A stretch of 64,000 nt of DNA from Neostapfia colusana. Taxonomy: Eukaryota; Streptophyta; Magnoliopsida; Poales; Poaceae. How positions within the stretch are numbered: the first letter of the stretch is position 1; each line of letters begins with the position of its first letter. Position numbers and translations under genes: made by a program. Location of the stretch: assembly GCA_030760725.1 (NCBI GenBank), contig JASWHV010000002.1:65713900-65777899 (forward strand). The letters are read 5' to 3'. A model generated the notes under the pieces. The model was not told the DNA's origin. It saw only the letters and a list, made by a program, of their open reading frames with translations, and searched no databases. Shown here one piece after another: positions 22,110 to 34,738 of the stretch.

Positions 22110-22114
22110 AAACC
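22110..22114. repeat. Target-site duplication of Gypsy B (AAACC)
   Basis: AAACC precedes the left LTR and recurs at 34739-34743 directly after the right LTR. This fixes the outer edges of Gypsy B to the base. Confidence 0.95.
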
Positions 22115-25100
22115 TGTGGGGGCTCATTCCCGATCACGGGGACGGGGCACCTCGCCCGGGAATCGCATTGGGTGGTGCCGTGCGATGCGGCACCTAACAG
22201 CACACATAATAAAGCATCATATTACATAAATCAAGCGAAAGCTTACAAAGTGTAGATTTTACAAATACTTCTCAAAATATTCTATAGTGGAAGACTATTA
22301 CAACTCACGTCTCATACCTATGCTAAGCAACAGAGAAGGTGTCCAGCCCGCGGACCCTTCTCGCTAGCCACACTATCACAATAGCAGCGGCAAGGGTTGC
22401 CATGAGTCCACCACTCGGAGATCTCCGAGTCTCATCGGACACCCGTACATATCAGCGTACAGTTATTACCTGCAAAACAACTTATTTAGTATCTGTGAGC
22501 ACGAAGCTCAGCAAGACTGACCCGTCACCCTAGTCATGAAACTCTACATGACGAAAATAGAGGGATGCTTATAGGAGTTTGCATAAACGATGAACTTGAG
22601 CTAAAGGAGAGTCCTTACTTCAAGTTTTAAGCAACTTTTATAACCCTCGCGCAACTTACATCGAGACTCCACAATCAAACAAGAAACACTTCATCTCGAT
22701 GTCACTTGCCCGATGTGAAAGTAACTTTAGTGAGCTAATCTAGACTCATACTAACCTTGTGCCATCAACATCGAGACTCCACAGTCAAACAAGAAACGCT
22801 TTGCCTTGACGCTACTAGCCCAAGGTGGAAAATAAATTTAGTGAAAGTGTTGATCATTCCTCATCTCCATTATGAGGATTACTCACGAAGTATGTTAAAT
22901 GTTTCTCAGTTTATTACTACGTCACGACTCAGTGTACAAGTATGCTCACTACCACGAGCGACGGTGATTGCAATAGAAAACACCTGGCTAACACGACACG
23001 TACGCCCGTACTCGACGTTGCACACAGCAACCATCACTGACGTCGTACGTGGCAACCTTTCACATGACACCCAAATGTCGAACCGGTCCCACCGACTGGG
23101 ATTAAGTCTCTCTACGGCAAACCCTCGTAGAGCCAACTTCTCTATACTTTCGGCATTTGCATCAGACGGTGAGATATGCCTCGACACCCAGGTTAACATG
23201 TTACATTGGTTTCCTGGGTCCCATATAGCCAGTATTCATCCGGTACACATCTCAAACTTGTCCAGCGGAGCCGCACACGAGAACGGGCCTTAATCGACTC
23301 AGACATAGACTAGGTTCACAGGACCACGTCTTTGATCCTTCCATCCACTGTCCGGTCTCCATTCCCAACTACGAGGATCAATTCCCAACTCTTCCGATTG
23401 ATCCCCCTAAATCCCGGTTCACGAGTAGGAAACTGCCTACTCGAGTTTTGCTTCTTTTAATCCACTTTTGTTAACTTGAGATCAGCAGTTACAATCAATT
23501 GATAACCTACTCTACATTGTACTCCAGGGTTTTCTGGGTCATGCATTTGGAGTGTCATACCACCTAGACTTAATGCAATAAATAAAATGCTAGACGTATA
23601 AAGTGAATACAAATAAAAACTCGTAGGTTTTGATGCAAACCGGGGCTTGCCTTTGTTTTGCAGGTGACTTATATATATATGCAGTTCAGTTAGTGAGGAC
23701 CACTTGGTGCTTGATCAACTGCTTTCCTCCTTCCTTGATCTCTATTCCGATGACTTCAACTCCTCAACGTAGATACTACACGTAATGAATATGCACAATT
23801 GTTTAATTGTAAAGACTTTGCTACAAGTTCTAATAACAAGTTTTCGAAAACTAGAACTCTGTTTAAGAATTTAAAATGACACTGGTGCTAGTGGTTTAGG
23901 TTTGGATCTAAGCACATGATTAGTGCTTAGTGGTTTCCCCCTCTTCAATATTGATCAACTTAAGAGGTTAAACAGAACAGGGGTGATCCAGAGCTCCAAT
24001 GGAGCTGAGAATTTTCATGTGAGTTTCTTGTCACAAGAAAACACTCTGTACCAATATTTGGAATTATCCAATGAATCGACCACTCATAATAATTCCCTAA
24101 GCCATTAGGCAAAAAGGAATTAATTCTGAATAAACTTGCATGTTCATGCCAAAATTAGTGAACTACAATTTCAATTATAGTTCTTAGAGATTGCATGAAT
24201 TTTCCTAGCATTTTTGGGGCTAAGATTTACCCAGGACTGAATCTCCAAGTTTTGGAAATTCTCTGAAAATGCTTCTGTATTCAATTGAACACAGCCACTT
24301 CAACTCTGAATTTCCCTTACCAAATCAACTCCAATTGAACTGAAACTTTTACATGAGTTCACTAACACCCTAAAGAATATTCTGGCAAAATGTTCGGATT
24401 TTTGGAATAACCAAACTCCCTCAAAAATTCTTTTGCTGAAAAGCTTTAAAGAATATTCCAGAATTCAATAATAAGTTTCATACAAATCGGGTTTCATATT
24501 TGGACCATACTATTCAATATGAATACAACCCAATTTTAATCACTAAATTTGGGGCTTCCTAGCAAAAGTTATGAGGTTCTAAAGTTTGGGGGAAATCTGA
24601 ATTTGAATTCTGTTCTATTTTCCAATTTTCAGAGTTATAAGAAATTAACACCACATTTGGCCAAGCAAATGAGGTCCAATGTTTCTGAAAATTTTACTGG
24701 AGTCCAAGTATTTTTGGAAGAATCTCCTGCCAAAATTTGGGAATTTTCCAATATGCAGAGCTCCTGGAACATTTCCTACAAGATTTTACATTTATGAATT
24801 AATGAGCCAAAACCAGGGATTTTCATAAATATTGGGCTCTACCCGTGGATAGTACTCTCTTAGGGGAATCCAACAAAATTTATATCACTATTTTTGGAGC
24901 TTTCTACACAGAGTTATGTATTTTCCAAGTTTGAACAGCTCTCTGTTTGATTTTAAACAGAACAGTCACACGTGGGACCCACGGGTCAGGTGCTTCTTCA
25001 ACCTCTCGCCAGAGCCCGCGGGTGCACACCGGCAGAAAGCGTGGCACGGCTCGTTATCTCTCATTTCTCCACCAAATGAGCACCGGTTTCGCCCTACATG

Positions 25101-26663
25101 CTCCTTGGAACATGGCGCAGCTGCCGGGCAAGGTTTCCGCGCACGAAAACGGCCGAAAACAGGTCGGCACCGGTGGGGCGGCTCGGGAGCTCGGCATCAA
25201 TGCGTTCTGGCGCGTCCGAAGCTTCTCCCGGCGAGCTACCTTGCCCTAAAGAATCACCAGAGCTCGTGGAGCATGGAACGCACCTCAGTTCGTGCAGAAA
25301 TTGGCGGGAATAGGGCGGTCACCGGAGACCCAACCCTTTTTGCCGCTGGCGACGAATTCTCGTCGCCCGGGCCTGTGATGATCGGTTTTATTTGGTTCTC
25401 GGCATGGGAGGGCGCTAGGGCATTTAGTTGCCGTGGTTTGAATTGTAGGAGGTATGATCCAGCGGTTCGAGCTAATTTGGAGGATTGGACAGCGCTGGTT
25501 CTTCACGTGTTCCGGCGGTAAAATGCGAAATCCGGCTAACCAGTGGCAGGGAAGAGCAACGAGGGTTCGGGAGGAGTAGCTACATGTCATGGCGCACCTT
25601 AGGGCGAAGTTTGCTGTGCCGGAGAAGCACTGGAGTGACCAGAAGATGAAGAACAGTGAGGCAACGTTGTATGGACTAAGGAGAAAGAAAAACCTTCGTG
25701 CGCCAACCCTAGGACGCCGAAAGCTGCTGTTTGTCGTGCTGAGGAGGTGAAGGAGAAGATCCTGGTGTGGTTTTGCAGCTCAGCCGGCCTCTGGTCACTC
25801 AAGTCCCCTGGCTCCCGATCGATCGACTGACTGGAGCAGCCGCGAGCGGCTCTGTTCTGCTCGTGTGCGAGGAAGGGGCAGAGCCTCGGTATGTTTTGTA
25901 CACGAAGGGATCGACTCGCCCACTAATAAGGACGCTAGCCAGTCTCCAGCACGATGAGTTTGCATGATGAGGTGGCGTCGGCCACAGCCCTCGGTGGCGC
26001 CTCGCGATGGTTTGCTTCGGGCTCGGGTCTGAACAGAGGAACAGGCTTCCTTCGGGTGTAAGTCTCCTCCCAATGACTTGTGGGGTCCACCCCTCTTCTT
26101 ATCCCCCAAAACTCTCACAAATATCTCCAAATTTTGGCACATTGCAAATTCAGCTATGAAGAGCTCAAATTCAAAGGCCAATTGGCAATTGGTCAAGTTT
26201 TACTTCAGTTTCAAATTTGAATTCAAATTTCATGGAGATTTACAAGTCTCTTTGATATACATATCAAATCACCTCCAAATTTGCTCAAAATTTGCCCTCT
26301 TCATAATTTGGACCTGAAGAATTTAAATATGCCCTCTGACCTTTGATTTGGCTGCTGCAAATGATATTTTTAATACAACAGTTTGAAAACCATTGTGTTA
26401 TTCTTATTTGAATTTTTGAGTGGAACAATTTGTTCTCAAAATCACACTTTAGCTTCCTCACACATATGGGAACTTCCCACCTCAGTTTTAGATCCCTCTT
26501 GGGTTCCAAGTCTTCAAATAAATATTTGAACTTGTGTGAAGAAGGCTCTCATGTGTATTATCACATGTGGAAAAAAAATTTAACAAGTCCCATTTTTCAT
26601 ACATGCGAAACTAACTTTGTGCAAACAAGAGATTCTTTGGATGCATATTTTGGGACCTTTACA
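22115..26663 (-). repeat. Gypsy B 3' LTR
   Basis: This aligns end to end with 30184-34738. The half near the LTR 3' end (22115-23700) is almost identical to its partner, while the AT-rich middle (about 23900-24900) shows more substitutions and small indels. It contains the perfect 18-bp palindrome ACTCGGAGATCTCCGAGT at 22412-22429. The open frames are shared with the partner LTR only as DNA and have no recognisable protein. Confidence 0.95.
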
Positions 26664-26761
26664 ATCCTACCCCCTTAAAAGAATCTCGTCCCGAGATTAC
26701 AAGGTAAAAGTGAGAGGAAGGATGGTGGAAGTTTATGGGATGTGGGACGTCAAGAGTTGGG

Positions 26762-27121
26762 CTACTTGGCGCGAAGAAATCCTCCGCTCTCCCATGTCGC
26801 TTCAACCTTAGAGTATTCACTCCCTAAAACTTTATAGGACCACAACGTATGGTCGCGTGTGGTTCGGTCTGTTATGTCGATGATCTGAACCACTCCCTCC
26901 TGAGGTGTGAGATCTGGTTTCAGTTCCCCGGTATTTCCCAGCTGAATGGTGGTAGAGCACTTGAGGCACTCCCTCCGATGGAAAACGTGGAAGATGTCGT
27001 ATACACCGGTGAACATCGCCGGTAGTTCCAGCCGGTATGCAACTGATCTACATCTTTCCATAACCTGGAACGGACCGATGAATCGAGATGAATGGAAACT
27101 ATGACAAGTGAGCCTCGTCAA
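26762..27121 (-). pseudogene. Gypsy B integrase C-terminus with chromodomain
   Basis: The reading begins with a fragment of the integrase C-terminal block (FIGPFQVMERCRSVAYRLEL, then YDIFHVF) and continues through a chromodomain-like stretch (VVQIIDITDRTTR, SEYSKVEATWESGGFLRAK). In chromoviruses this domain steers integration toward particular chromatin. Only about 300 bases separate it from the RNase H part, so the integrase core is missing. Confidence 0.88.
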
Positions 27122-27426
27122 AAATCTTTCTCCCTCGACTCCGGGTTACGGGGTACGACGATTCTGTTCTCAATTCACAGGACGCCGTCTCCATCTTTCC
27201 GGAAATAATTCGGTTCCCCACTGTCTATACCTCTCCGCAAATGTGACATGCCCTTATCATGTTTCTAGGATGCCACCCTTTTCCACGGATGGTGCGGATA
27301 AAAACTAAATTGTGGAGAGCTCTAGGGTGATCCATACGTAATGGTGGCTCGCTCTCTTCCAACGGGGTGATCGTTGGATTATGAACGTGTTACTTGCGAC
27401 TCCCGCATTCGCTCACGTTAACCTTG

Positions 27427-28600
27427 TCAGGGATGATAATGGATCTCTATTTCGTAATCCTTTATCAACTCCAACCATCTTTGCTGCCTCATGTTCCACT
27501 CCTTCTGAGTGAATATGTACTTGAGGCTCTTGTGGTCGATATATAAATGCATGAGGTTACCGAGTAGGTAGTGCCTCCACATTTTTAGTCCGAATATCAC
27601 GGCAGTGAGTTCTAAGTCATGAGTCAGGTAGTGTTGCTCACGATTCCTGAGTTGCCGGGATCCATACACGACCACACTTCGATCTTGCATCAGCACACAT
27701 CCTAGCCCAAAGCCGGATGCATCGCAGTACATAACGAACGGTTTTGTTGTGTCTAGCTGTGCCAAAACCGGTGCTGATGTTAAGTATTTTATTAATGCCT
27801 TGAACGCTGCTTTACATGTTGGACTCCAAACCTATTTGGTAGCCTTCTTCAGCAACTATGTCAGAGGCTTGGCAATCTTCGGAAGTTTGGAATGAACCTC
27901 CGATAATATCACGCGAGTCCGAGGAAACTCCGTACCTCGTGAGCAGTTCTCGGGGACTTCCAATGCAGCACTTGTGCGATATCACTGGGGTCTACAGCGA
28001 TGCCCTATGCTGAGATGATATGCCCGAGATAAAGTACTTTTGATATCTAGAATTTCACACTTGCTGAATTTCACGTATAGCTTGTGATCCCGCAGCCGTT
28101 GCAAGACTATACGTAGGTGCTTCTCATGTTCTTCCTCCGACTTGGAATAAACCAGTAGGTCGTCGATGAAGACCACGACAAACATGTCCAGCTCCGGCAT
28201 GAATACCGAGTTTCTTTAAGTACATTAACTGAGCTGGAGTGTGGGTAAGACCAAGGAATATGACAGGTACTCATAAACTTCGTTCCTCGCTGTAAAACTG
28301 TCTTCAGCATAACCTCAGCCCTTATCTTAATCTGGTACCCTGATCCTAACTCCATCCTGGAAAAGATCCTTGCTTTGACCAACTGATCAAACAATATGTT
28401 GATCTGTGGTAACGGGTACTTGTCCTTGATTGTCATGATGTTAAGCGAACGAAAATTAACACTAAGCCGTAGTGTTTCGTCCTTCTTCCTGCTACACAGC
28501 ACAGAGAAACCCAAAGGTCATGAGCTTGGTTGTATAACACATTTGCTCATGGTTTCCCTTAGTTGCTCCTTCAACCGTTCTCTTTGCTGTGCGGAACAGA
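27427..28600 (-). pseudogene. Gypsy B reverse transcriptase and RNase H remnants
   Basis: Three broken minus-strand pieces lie in pol order. 28107-28600 holds the RT N-terminus (DETLRLSVNFRSLN, IKDKYPLPQI). 27982-28200 holds the active-site block VVVFIDDLLVYSKSEEEH, with IDD where Gypsy elements usually have (Y/F)IDD, and RDHKLYVKFSKCE. 27427-27765 holds the RNase H start (FVMYCDASGFGLGCVLMQ, YGSRQL, LTHDLELTAVIFGLKMWRHY). Frameshifts separate the pieces, and the stretch 27766-27981 is decayed. Confidence 0.92.
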
Positions 28601-30168
28601 CTCTTCTGTCCTAACCCCGATTTTGATCCGTTTAGAAGCATTTTCATAACTCAGGTTGAATACCAAAGTTAAAGTTAACTTCAATATATTCCCAACGAGT
28701 ACTCCTATGCCTCTAGATCATTTCTGGATCAGAAGTAATGATTTCGCAAAGTTGACAGACTTTCTGGATAAAATTTGCCAACATCACATTTGTATGTGGC
28801 TGACTTTATCACAGTTGTATACGAAAATACAACAAGAATCTGAACAACCTTTGAACTACAACAATGTTGCATATCTCATAACCTTTCCAATGGTGTATAA
28901 CAGGCTCCTTAGGGATTTTTCTACAGGAAGTTATGGCTTAAAAACAGAAAGGTCCAGAGAGGTTTTTCTGCTGTCCTGGTTCTGGACAGAATGCCTTCAA
29001 CTGGACTTCTCGCCCAATTAACGTGTGATTTTGCTCTGAAGGTCTACAAGAAACATGTAGAACACTTGAAAGTCTTTCCAGAACTGTATCATACACCTTA
29101 ATTGGATAAATCTACTCAGAGTTATGCTCTGCTAAAGTCCAGCAAGAATTCCTGCCAGAAACAGAGCACTGTGTTTTTGAAATCTTTGAAACCTAAACCT
29201 TCTCTCATTTGAATCTTAGCTCAAAATAAGAGTTCAGTAACTAATACTTATTTAAAAATTCCATTTTTAGTTGAAAGTTAGCTCATGAATTGATTCTTCA
29301 TGGGGAAGAGGTTATTAAGTTTAGTACAGCGTCGATGCACCGTAAGAACCATGTCGGTACTACGTTGCCTCTCCAAATGAAAATCCTAAACCGGATTATA
29401 CAGGCATATCCGTTTTATCAGTGGCACTAAACGGTCTCTTGCACACGTGTACTATACGGGATACGTACGTGGTTGATACCTGCAGAAGAACACTCAATAG
29501 TGGTGCACTCAAAGGTTGTTTCATTTCAGGCAGTTCCATATTTGAAAGTAAATACAAACGGCCGTATCATTGCCATACGACCGTCCTTGAGTTAAGTCAC
29601 GTCTCAAGGTACGTGATCGTGTTTCAACACCACACGACGGGAAACCCGAGTATATCATGAACGGGTTGCCACGGTTGGGAATGTTATCAACCCAACGGAT
29701 ACCACCTACTGCCCTGCAGGGCACGCCGATGGCAAGCGCTGCGCATGTCCCCCTGGGCTATTTCCAGACGAACACACTATCGCGTTACTGACCACATGAT
29801 GGGGTATCCACTTACTTGCCTAATGCACGCTAGGGATCAGCGTTTCATATGAACTCAGGAACATGATGAGTCCAAGAGTTTCATATTGACGTCTCACACC
29901 AAGCTGTGAGACCTAGCCCTGAACCACTTTCCTCGTCAGGGGAGCTAACCGAAATTGAACCGCTTTCGGTGGCGTTCCTTACCATTCTTACCTGAGCGTA
30001 GGTGTGTCGTTACATAATCAAAAATTCAGAATTATAACAAGTATGTTAGTACTGCCACTTTAAGTAACTATACTACTATAGTCCTTATGTGGGCCTAATA
30101 CCGTTTCCTCACCGTATCCTATGTTTTGTCGTAATACGATACTTATTCCGTGCGCTATTACCAATGCA
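28601..30168 (-). other. Gypsy B leader and gag remnant without open frames
   Basis: This stretch matches 48429 to about 49990 of Gypsy A, inverted, over most of its length, so it is a real shared part of the family and not a random insertion. I cannot find a Gag-like protein. The part around 28660-29300 is AT-rich and resembles LTR sequence of the same elements. It may be an untranslated leader of a non-autonomous family. Confidence 0.6.
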
Positions 30169-30180
30169 GCTCTGATACCA
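30169..30180 (-). other. Gypsy B primer-binding site
   Basis: The complement reads TGGTATCAGAGC, the standard match to the 3' end of initiator methionine tRNA, 3 bases inside the 5' LTR edge at 30184. Confidence 0.92.
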
Positions 30181-30183
30181 CGC

Positions 30184-33100
30184 TGTGGGGGCCCATTCCC
30201 GATCACGGGGACGGGGCACCTTGCCCGGGAATCGCATTGGGTGGTGCCGTGCGATGCGGCACCTAACAGCACACATAATAAAGCATCATATTGCATAAAT
30301 CAAGCGAAAGCTTACAAAGTGTAGATTTTACAAATACTTCTCAAAATATTCTATAGTGGAAGACTATTATAACTCACGTCTCATACCTATGCTAAGCAAC
30401 AGAGAAGGTGTCCAGCCTGCGGACCCTTCTCGCTAGCCACACTATCACAATAGCAGCGGCAAGGGTTGCCATGAGTCCACCACTCGGAGATCTCCGAGTC
30501 TCATCGGACACCCGTACATATCAGCGTACAGTTATTACCTGCAAAACAACTTATTTAGTATCTGTGAGCACGAAGCTCAGCAAGACTGACCCGTCACCCT
30601 AGTCATGAAACTCTACATGATGAAAATAGAGGGATGCTTATAGGAGTTTGCATAAACGATGAACTTGAGCTAAAGGAGAGTCCTTACTTCAAGTTTTAAG
30701 CAACTTTTATAACCCTCGCGCAACTTACATCGAGACTCCACAATCAAACAAGAAACACTTCATCTCGATGTCACTTGCCCGATGTGAAAGTAACTTTAGT
30801 GAGCTAATCTAGACTCATACTAACCTTGTGCCATCAACATCGAGACTCCACAGTCAAACAAGAAACGCTTTGCCTCGACGCTACTAGCCCAAGGTGGAAA
30901 ATAAATTTAGTGAAAGTGTTGATCATTCCTCATCTCCATTATGAGGATTACTCACGAAGTACGTTAAATGTTTCTCAGTTTATTACTACGTCACGACTCA
31001 GTGTACAAGTATGCTCACTACCACGAGCGACGGTGATTGCAATAGAAAACACCCGGCTAACACGACACGTACGCCCGTACTCGACGTTGCACACAGCAAC
31101 CATCACTGACGTCGTACGTGGCAACCTTTCACAAGACACCCAAATGTCGAACCGGTCCCACCGACTGGGATTAAGTCTCTCTACGGCAAACCCTCGTAGA
31201 GCCAACTTCTCTATCCTTTCAGCATTTGCATCAGACGGTGAGATATGCCTCGACACCCAGGTTAACATGTTACATTGGTTTCCTGGGTCCCATATAGCCA
31301 GTATTCATCCGGTACACATCTCAAACTTGTCCAGCGGAGCCGCACACGAGAACGGGCCTTAATCGACTCAGACATAGACTAGGTTCACAGGACCACGTCT
31401 TTGATCCTTCCATCCACTGGCCGGTCTCCATTCCCAACTACGAGGATCAATTCCCAACTCTTCCTATTGACCCCCCTAAATCCCGGTTCACGAGTAGGAA
31501 ACTGCCTACTCGAGTTTTGCTTCTTTTAATCCACTTTTGCTAACTTGAGATCAGCAGTTATAATCAATTGATAACCTACTCTACATTGTACTCCAGGGTT
31601 TTCTGGGTCATGCATTTGGAGTGTCATACCACCTAGACTTAATGCAATAAATAAAATGCTAGACGTATAAAGTGAATACAAATAAAAACTTGTAGGTTTT
31701 GATGCAAACCGGGGCTTGCCTTTGTTTTGCAGGTGACTTATATATATATGCAGTTCAGTTAGTGAAGACCACTTGGTGCTTGATCAACTGCTTTCCTCCT
31801 TCCTTGATCTCTATTCCGATGACTTCAACTCCTCCACGTAGATACTACACGTAATGAATATGCACAATTGTTTAATTGTAAAGACTTTGCTACAAGTTCT
31901 AATAACAAGTTTTTGAAAACTGGAACACTGTTTAGGAATTTAAAATGACACTGGTGCTAGTGGTTTGGGTTTGGATCTAAGCACATGATTAGTGCTAAGT
32001 GGTTTCCCCCTCTTCTATATTGATCACCTTAAGAGGTTAAACAGAACAGGGGTGATACAGAGCTCCAATGGAGCTTTGAATTTTCATGTGAGTTTCTTGT
32101 CACAAGAAAACTTTTTACACTCTGTACCAATATTTGGAATTATCCAATGAATCGACCACTCATAATAATTCCGTAAGCCTTTAGGCAAAAAGGAATTAAT
32201 TCGGAAAAACTTGCATGTTCATGCCAAACTTAGTGAACTACAATTTCAATTATAGTTCATAGAGCTTGCATGAATTTTTCTAGCATTTTTGGGGCTAAGA
32301 TTTACCCAGGACTGAATTTCCAAGTTTTGGAAATTCTCTGAAAATGTTTCTGTATTCAATTGAACACTGCCACTTCAACTCTAAATTTCCCTCATCAAAT
32401 CAACTCCAATTTAGCTGAAACCTTTACATCAGTTCACTAAGACCATAAAGAATATTCCGGCAAAATTTGAGGATTTTTGGAATAACCAAACTCCCGCAAA
32501 AAATCTTTTGCTAAAAAGATTTAAAGAATGTTCCAGAATTAAATAATGAGTTTCATACAAATTGGGTTTCATATTTGGACAGTACTATTCAATATGAATC
32601 CAACCCAATTTTAATCACTAAATTTGGAGCCTCCTAGCAAAAGTTATGAGGTTCTAAAGTTTGGGGGAAATCTGAATTTTAATTCCGTTCTATTTTCCAA
32701 TTTTCAGAGACATAAGAAATTAACACCACATTTGGCCAAGCAAATGAGGTCCAATGTTTCTGAAAATATTACTGGTGTCCAATTATTTTTGTAAGAATAT
32801 CCTGCCCAAATTTGGGAATTTTCCAATATGCAGAGCTCCTGGAAAAAGTCCTACAAAATTTTCCTTATATGAATTAATGAGCCAAAACCAGGGATTTTCA
32901 TAAATATTGGGCTGTACCCCTGGATAGTACTCTCTTAGAGGAATCCAAAAAAATTTATCTCACTATTTTTTTATCTTTCTACACAGAGTTATGCATTTTC
33001 CAAATTTGAACAGCTCTCTGTTTAATTTTAAACAGAACAGTCACACGTGGGACCCACGGGTCAGGTGCTTCTTCAATCTCTCGCCAGAGCCCGCGGGTGC

Positions 33101-34738
33101 ACACCGGCAGAAAGCGTGGCGCGGCTCATTCTCTCTCATTTCTCCACCAAATGAGCTCCGGTTTTGCCCTACATGCTCCTTGGAACATGGCGCAGCTGCC
33201 GGGCAAGGTTTCCGCGCATGAAAACGGCCGAAAACAGGTCGGCACCGGTGGGGCGGCTCGGGAGCTCGGCATCAACGCGTTCTGGTGCGTACGAAGCTTC
33301 TCCCGGCAAGCTACCTTGCCCTAAAGCATCACCAGAGCTCGTGGAGCATGGAATGCACCTCAGTTCGTGCAGAAATTGGCGGGAATAGGGCGGTCATCGG
33401 AGACCCGACCCTTTTTGCCACCGGCGACGAATTCTCGTCGCCCGGGGCCTGTGATGATCGGTTTTCTTTGGTTCTCGACCTGGGAGGGTGCTAGGGAATC
33501 TAGTTGTCGTGGTTTGAATTGTAGGAGGTATGATCCAGCGGTTCGAGCTAATTTGGAGGATTGGACAGCGCCGGTTCTAAACGTGTTCCGGCGGTAAAAT
33601 ACGAAATCCGGCTAACCGGCGGCAGGGAAGAGCAACGAGGGTTCGGGAGGAGTAGCTACATGTCATGGTGCACCTTAGGGCGAAGTTTGCTGTGCTGGAG
33701 AAGCACTGGAGTGACCAGAAGACGAAGAACAGTGAGGCAACGTTGTATGGACTGAGGAGAAAGAAAAACCTCCGTGCGCCAACCCTAGGACGCCGGAAGC
33801 TGCTGTTTGTCGTGCTGAGGAGGTGAAGGAGAAGTTCCTGGTGTAGTTTTGCAGCTCAGCCGGCCTCTGGTCACTCAAGTCCCCTGGCTCCCGAACGATC
33901 GACCGACTGGAGCAGCCACGAACTGCTCTGTTTTGCTCGTGCGCGAGGAAGGGGCAGAGCCTCGGTATGTTTTGTACACGAAGGGATCGACTCGCCCACT
34001 GATAAGAACACTAGCCGGTCTCCAGAACGATGAATTTGCAAGACGAGGTGGCGTCGGCCGCAGCCCTCGGTAGCGCCTCGCGATGGTTTGCTTCGGGCTC
34101 GGGTCTGAACAGAGGAACAGGCTTCCTTCGGGTGTAAGTCTCGTCCCAATGACATGTGGGGTCCACCCCTCTTCTTATCCCCCAAAACTCTCACAAATAT
34201 CTCCAAATTTTGGCACATTGCAAATTCAGCTATGAAGATCTCAAATTCAAAGGCCAATTGGCAATTGGTCAAGTTTTACTTAAGTTTCAAATTTGAATTC
34301 AAATTTCACGGAAATTTACAAGTCTCTTTGATATACATATCAAAGCACCTCAAAATTTGCTCAAAATTTGCCCTCCTCATAATTTGGACCTGAAGAATTG
34401 AAATATGCCCTCTGACCTTTGATTTGGCTGCTGCAAATGAGATTTTTAATACAATAGTTTGAAAACCATTGTGTTATTCTTATTTGAATTTTTGAGTGGA
34501 ACAATTTGTTCCCAAAATCTAACTTTAGCTTCCTCACACATATGGGAACTTCCCACCTTAGTTTTAGATCCCTCTTGGGTTCGAAATCTTCAAATAAATA
34601 TTTGAACTTGTGTGGAGAAGGCTCTCATGTGTATTATCACATGTGGAAAAAAAATTAACAGGTCCCATTTTTCATACATGTGAAACTAACTTTGTGCAAA
34701 CAAGAGTTTCTTGGTATGCATATTTTGGGACGTTTACA
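30184..34738 (-). repeat. Gypsy B 5' LTR
   Basis: This is the partner of 22115-26663, and its edges are set by the primer site on one side and the AAACC duplication on the other. It carries the same perfect palindrome at 30482-30499. The middle differs from its partner by small indels (for example around 32100 and 32780-32950). Confidence 0.95.

Larger units (their letters stand above)
22115..34738 (-). mobile_element. Gypsy B: complete but degenerate Tekay-like chromovirus with 4.55-kb LTRs
   Basis: On the minus strand: 5' LTR 30184-34738, primer site (complement of 30169-30180, TGGTATCAGAGC), internal region 26664-30183, polypurine tract (complement of about 26664-26680), 3' LTR 22115-26663. 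Both LTRs begin TGTAAA and end CCCCCACA on their strand, and AAACC flanks the element. The inside is only about 3.5 kb with decayed RT, RNase H and chromodomain pieces and no readable gag. LTRs make up more than 70 percent of its length. It shares its leader and LTR 3' ends with Gypsy A, so they are close relatives. It lies in the final intron of the CACTA-B Ulp1-like gene. Confidence 0.95.

Noticed and set aside
22757..23293. 178-residue open frame, repeated almost identically at 30826-31362
   Set aside because: The duplication is explained by the two LTRs of Gypsy B; the reading has no recognisable domain and lies antisense to the element.
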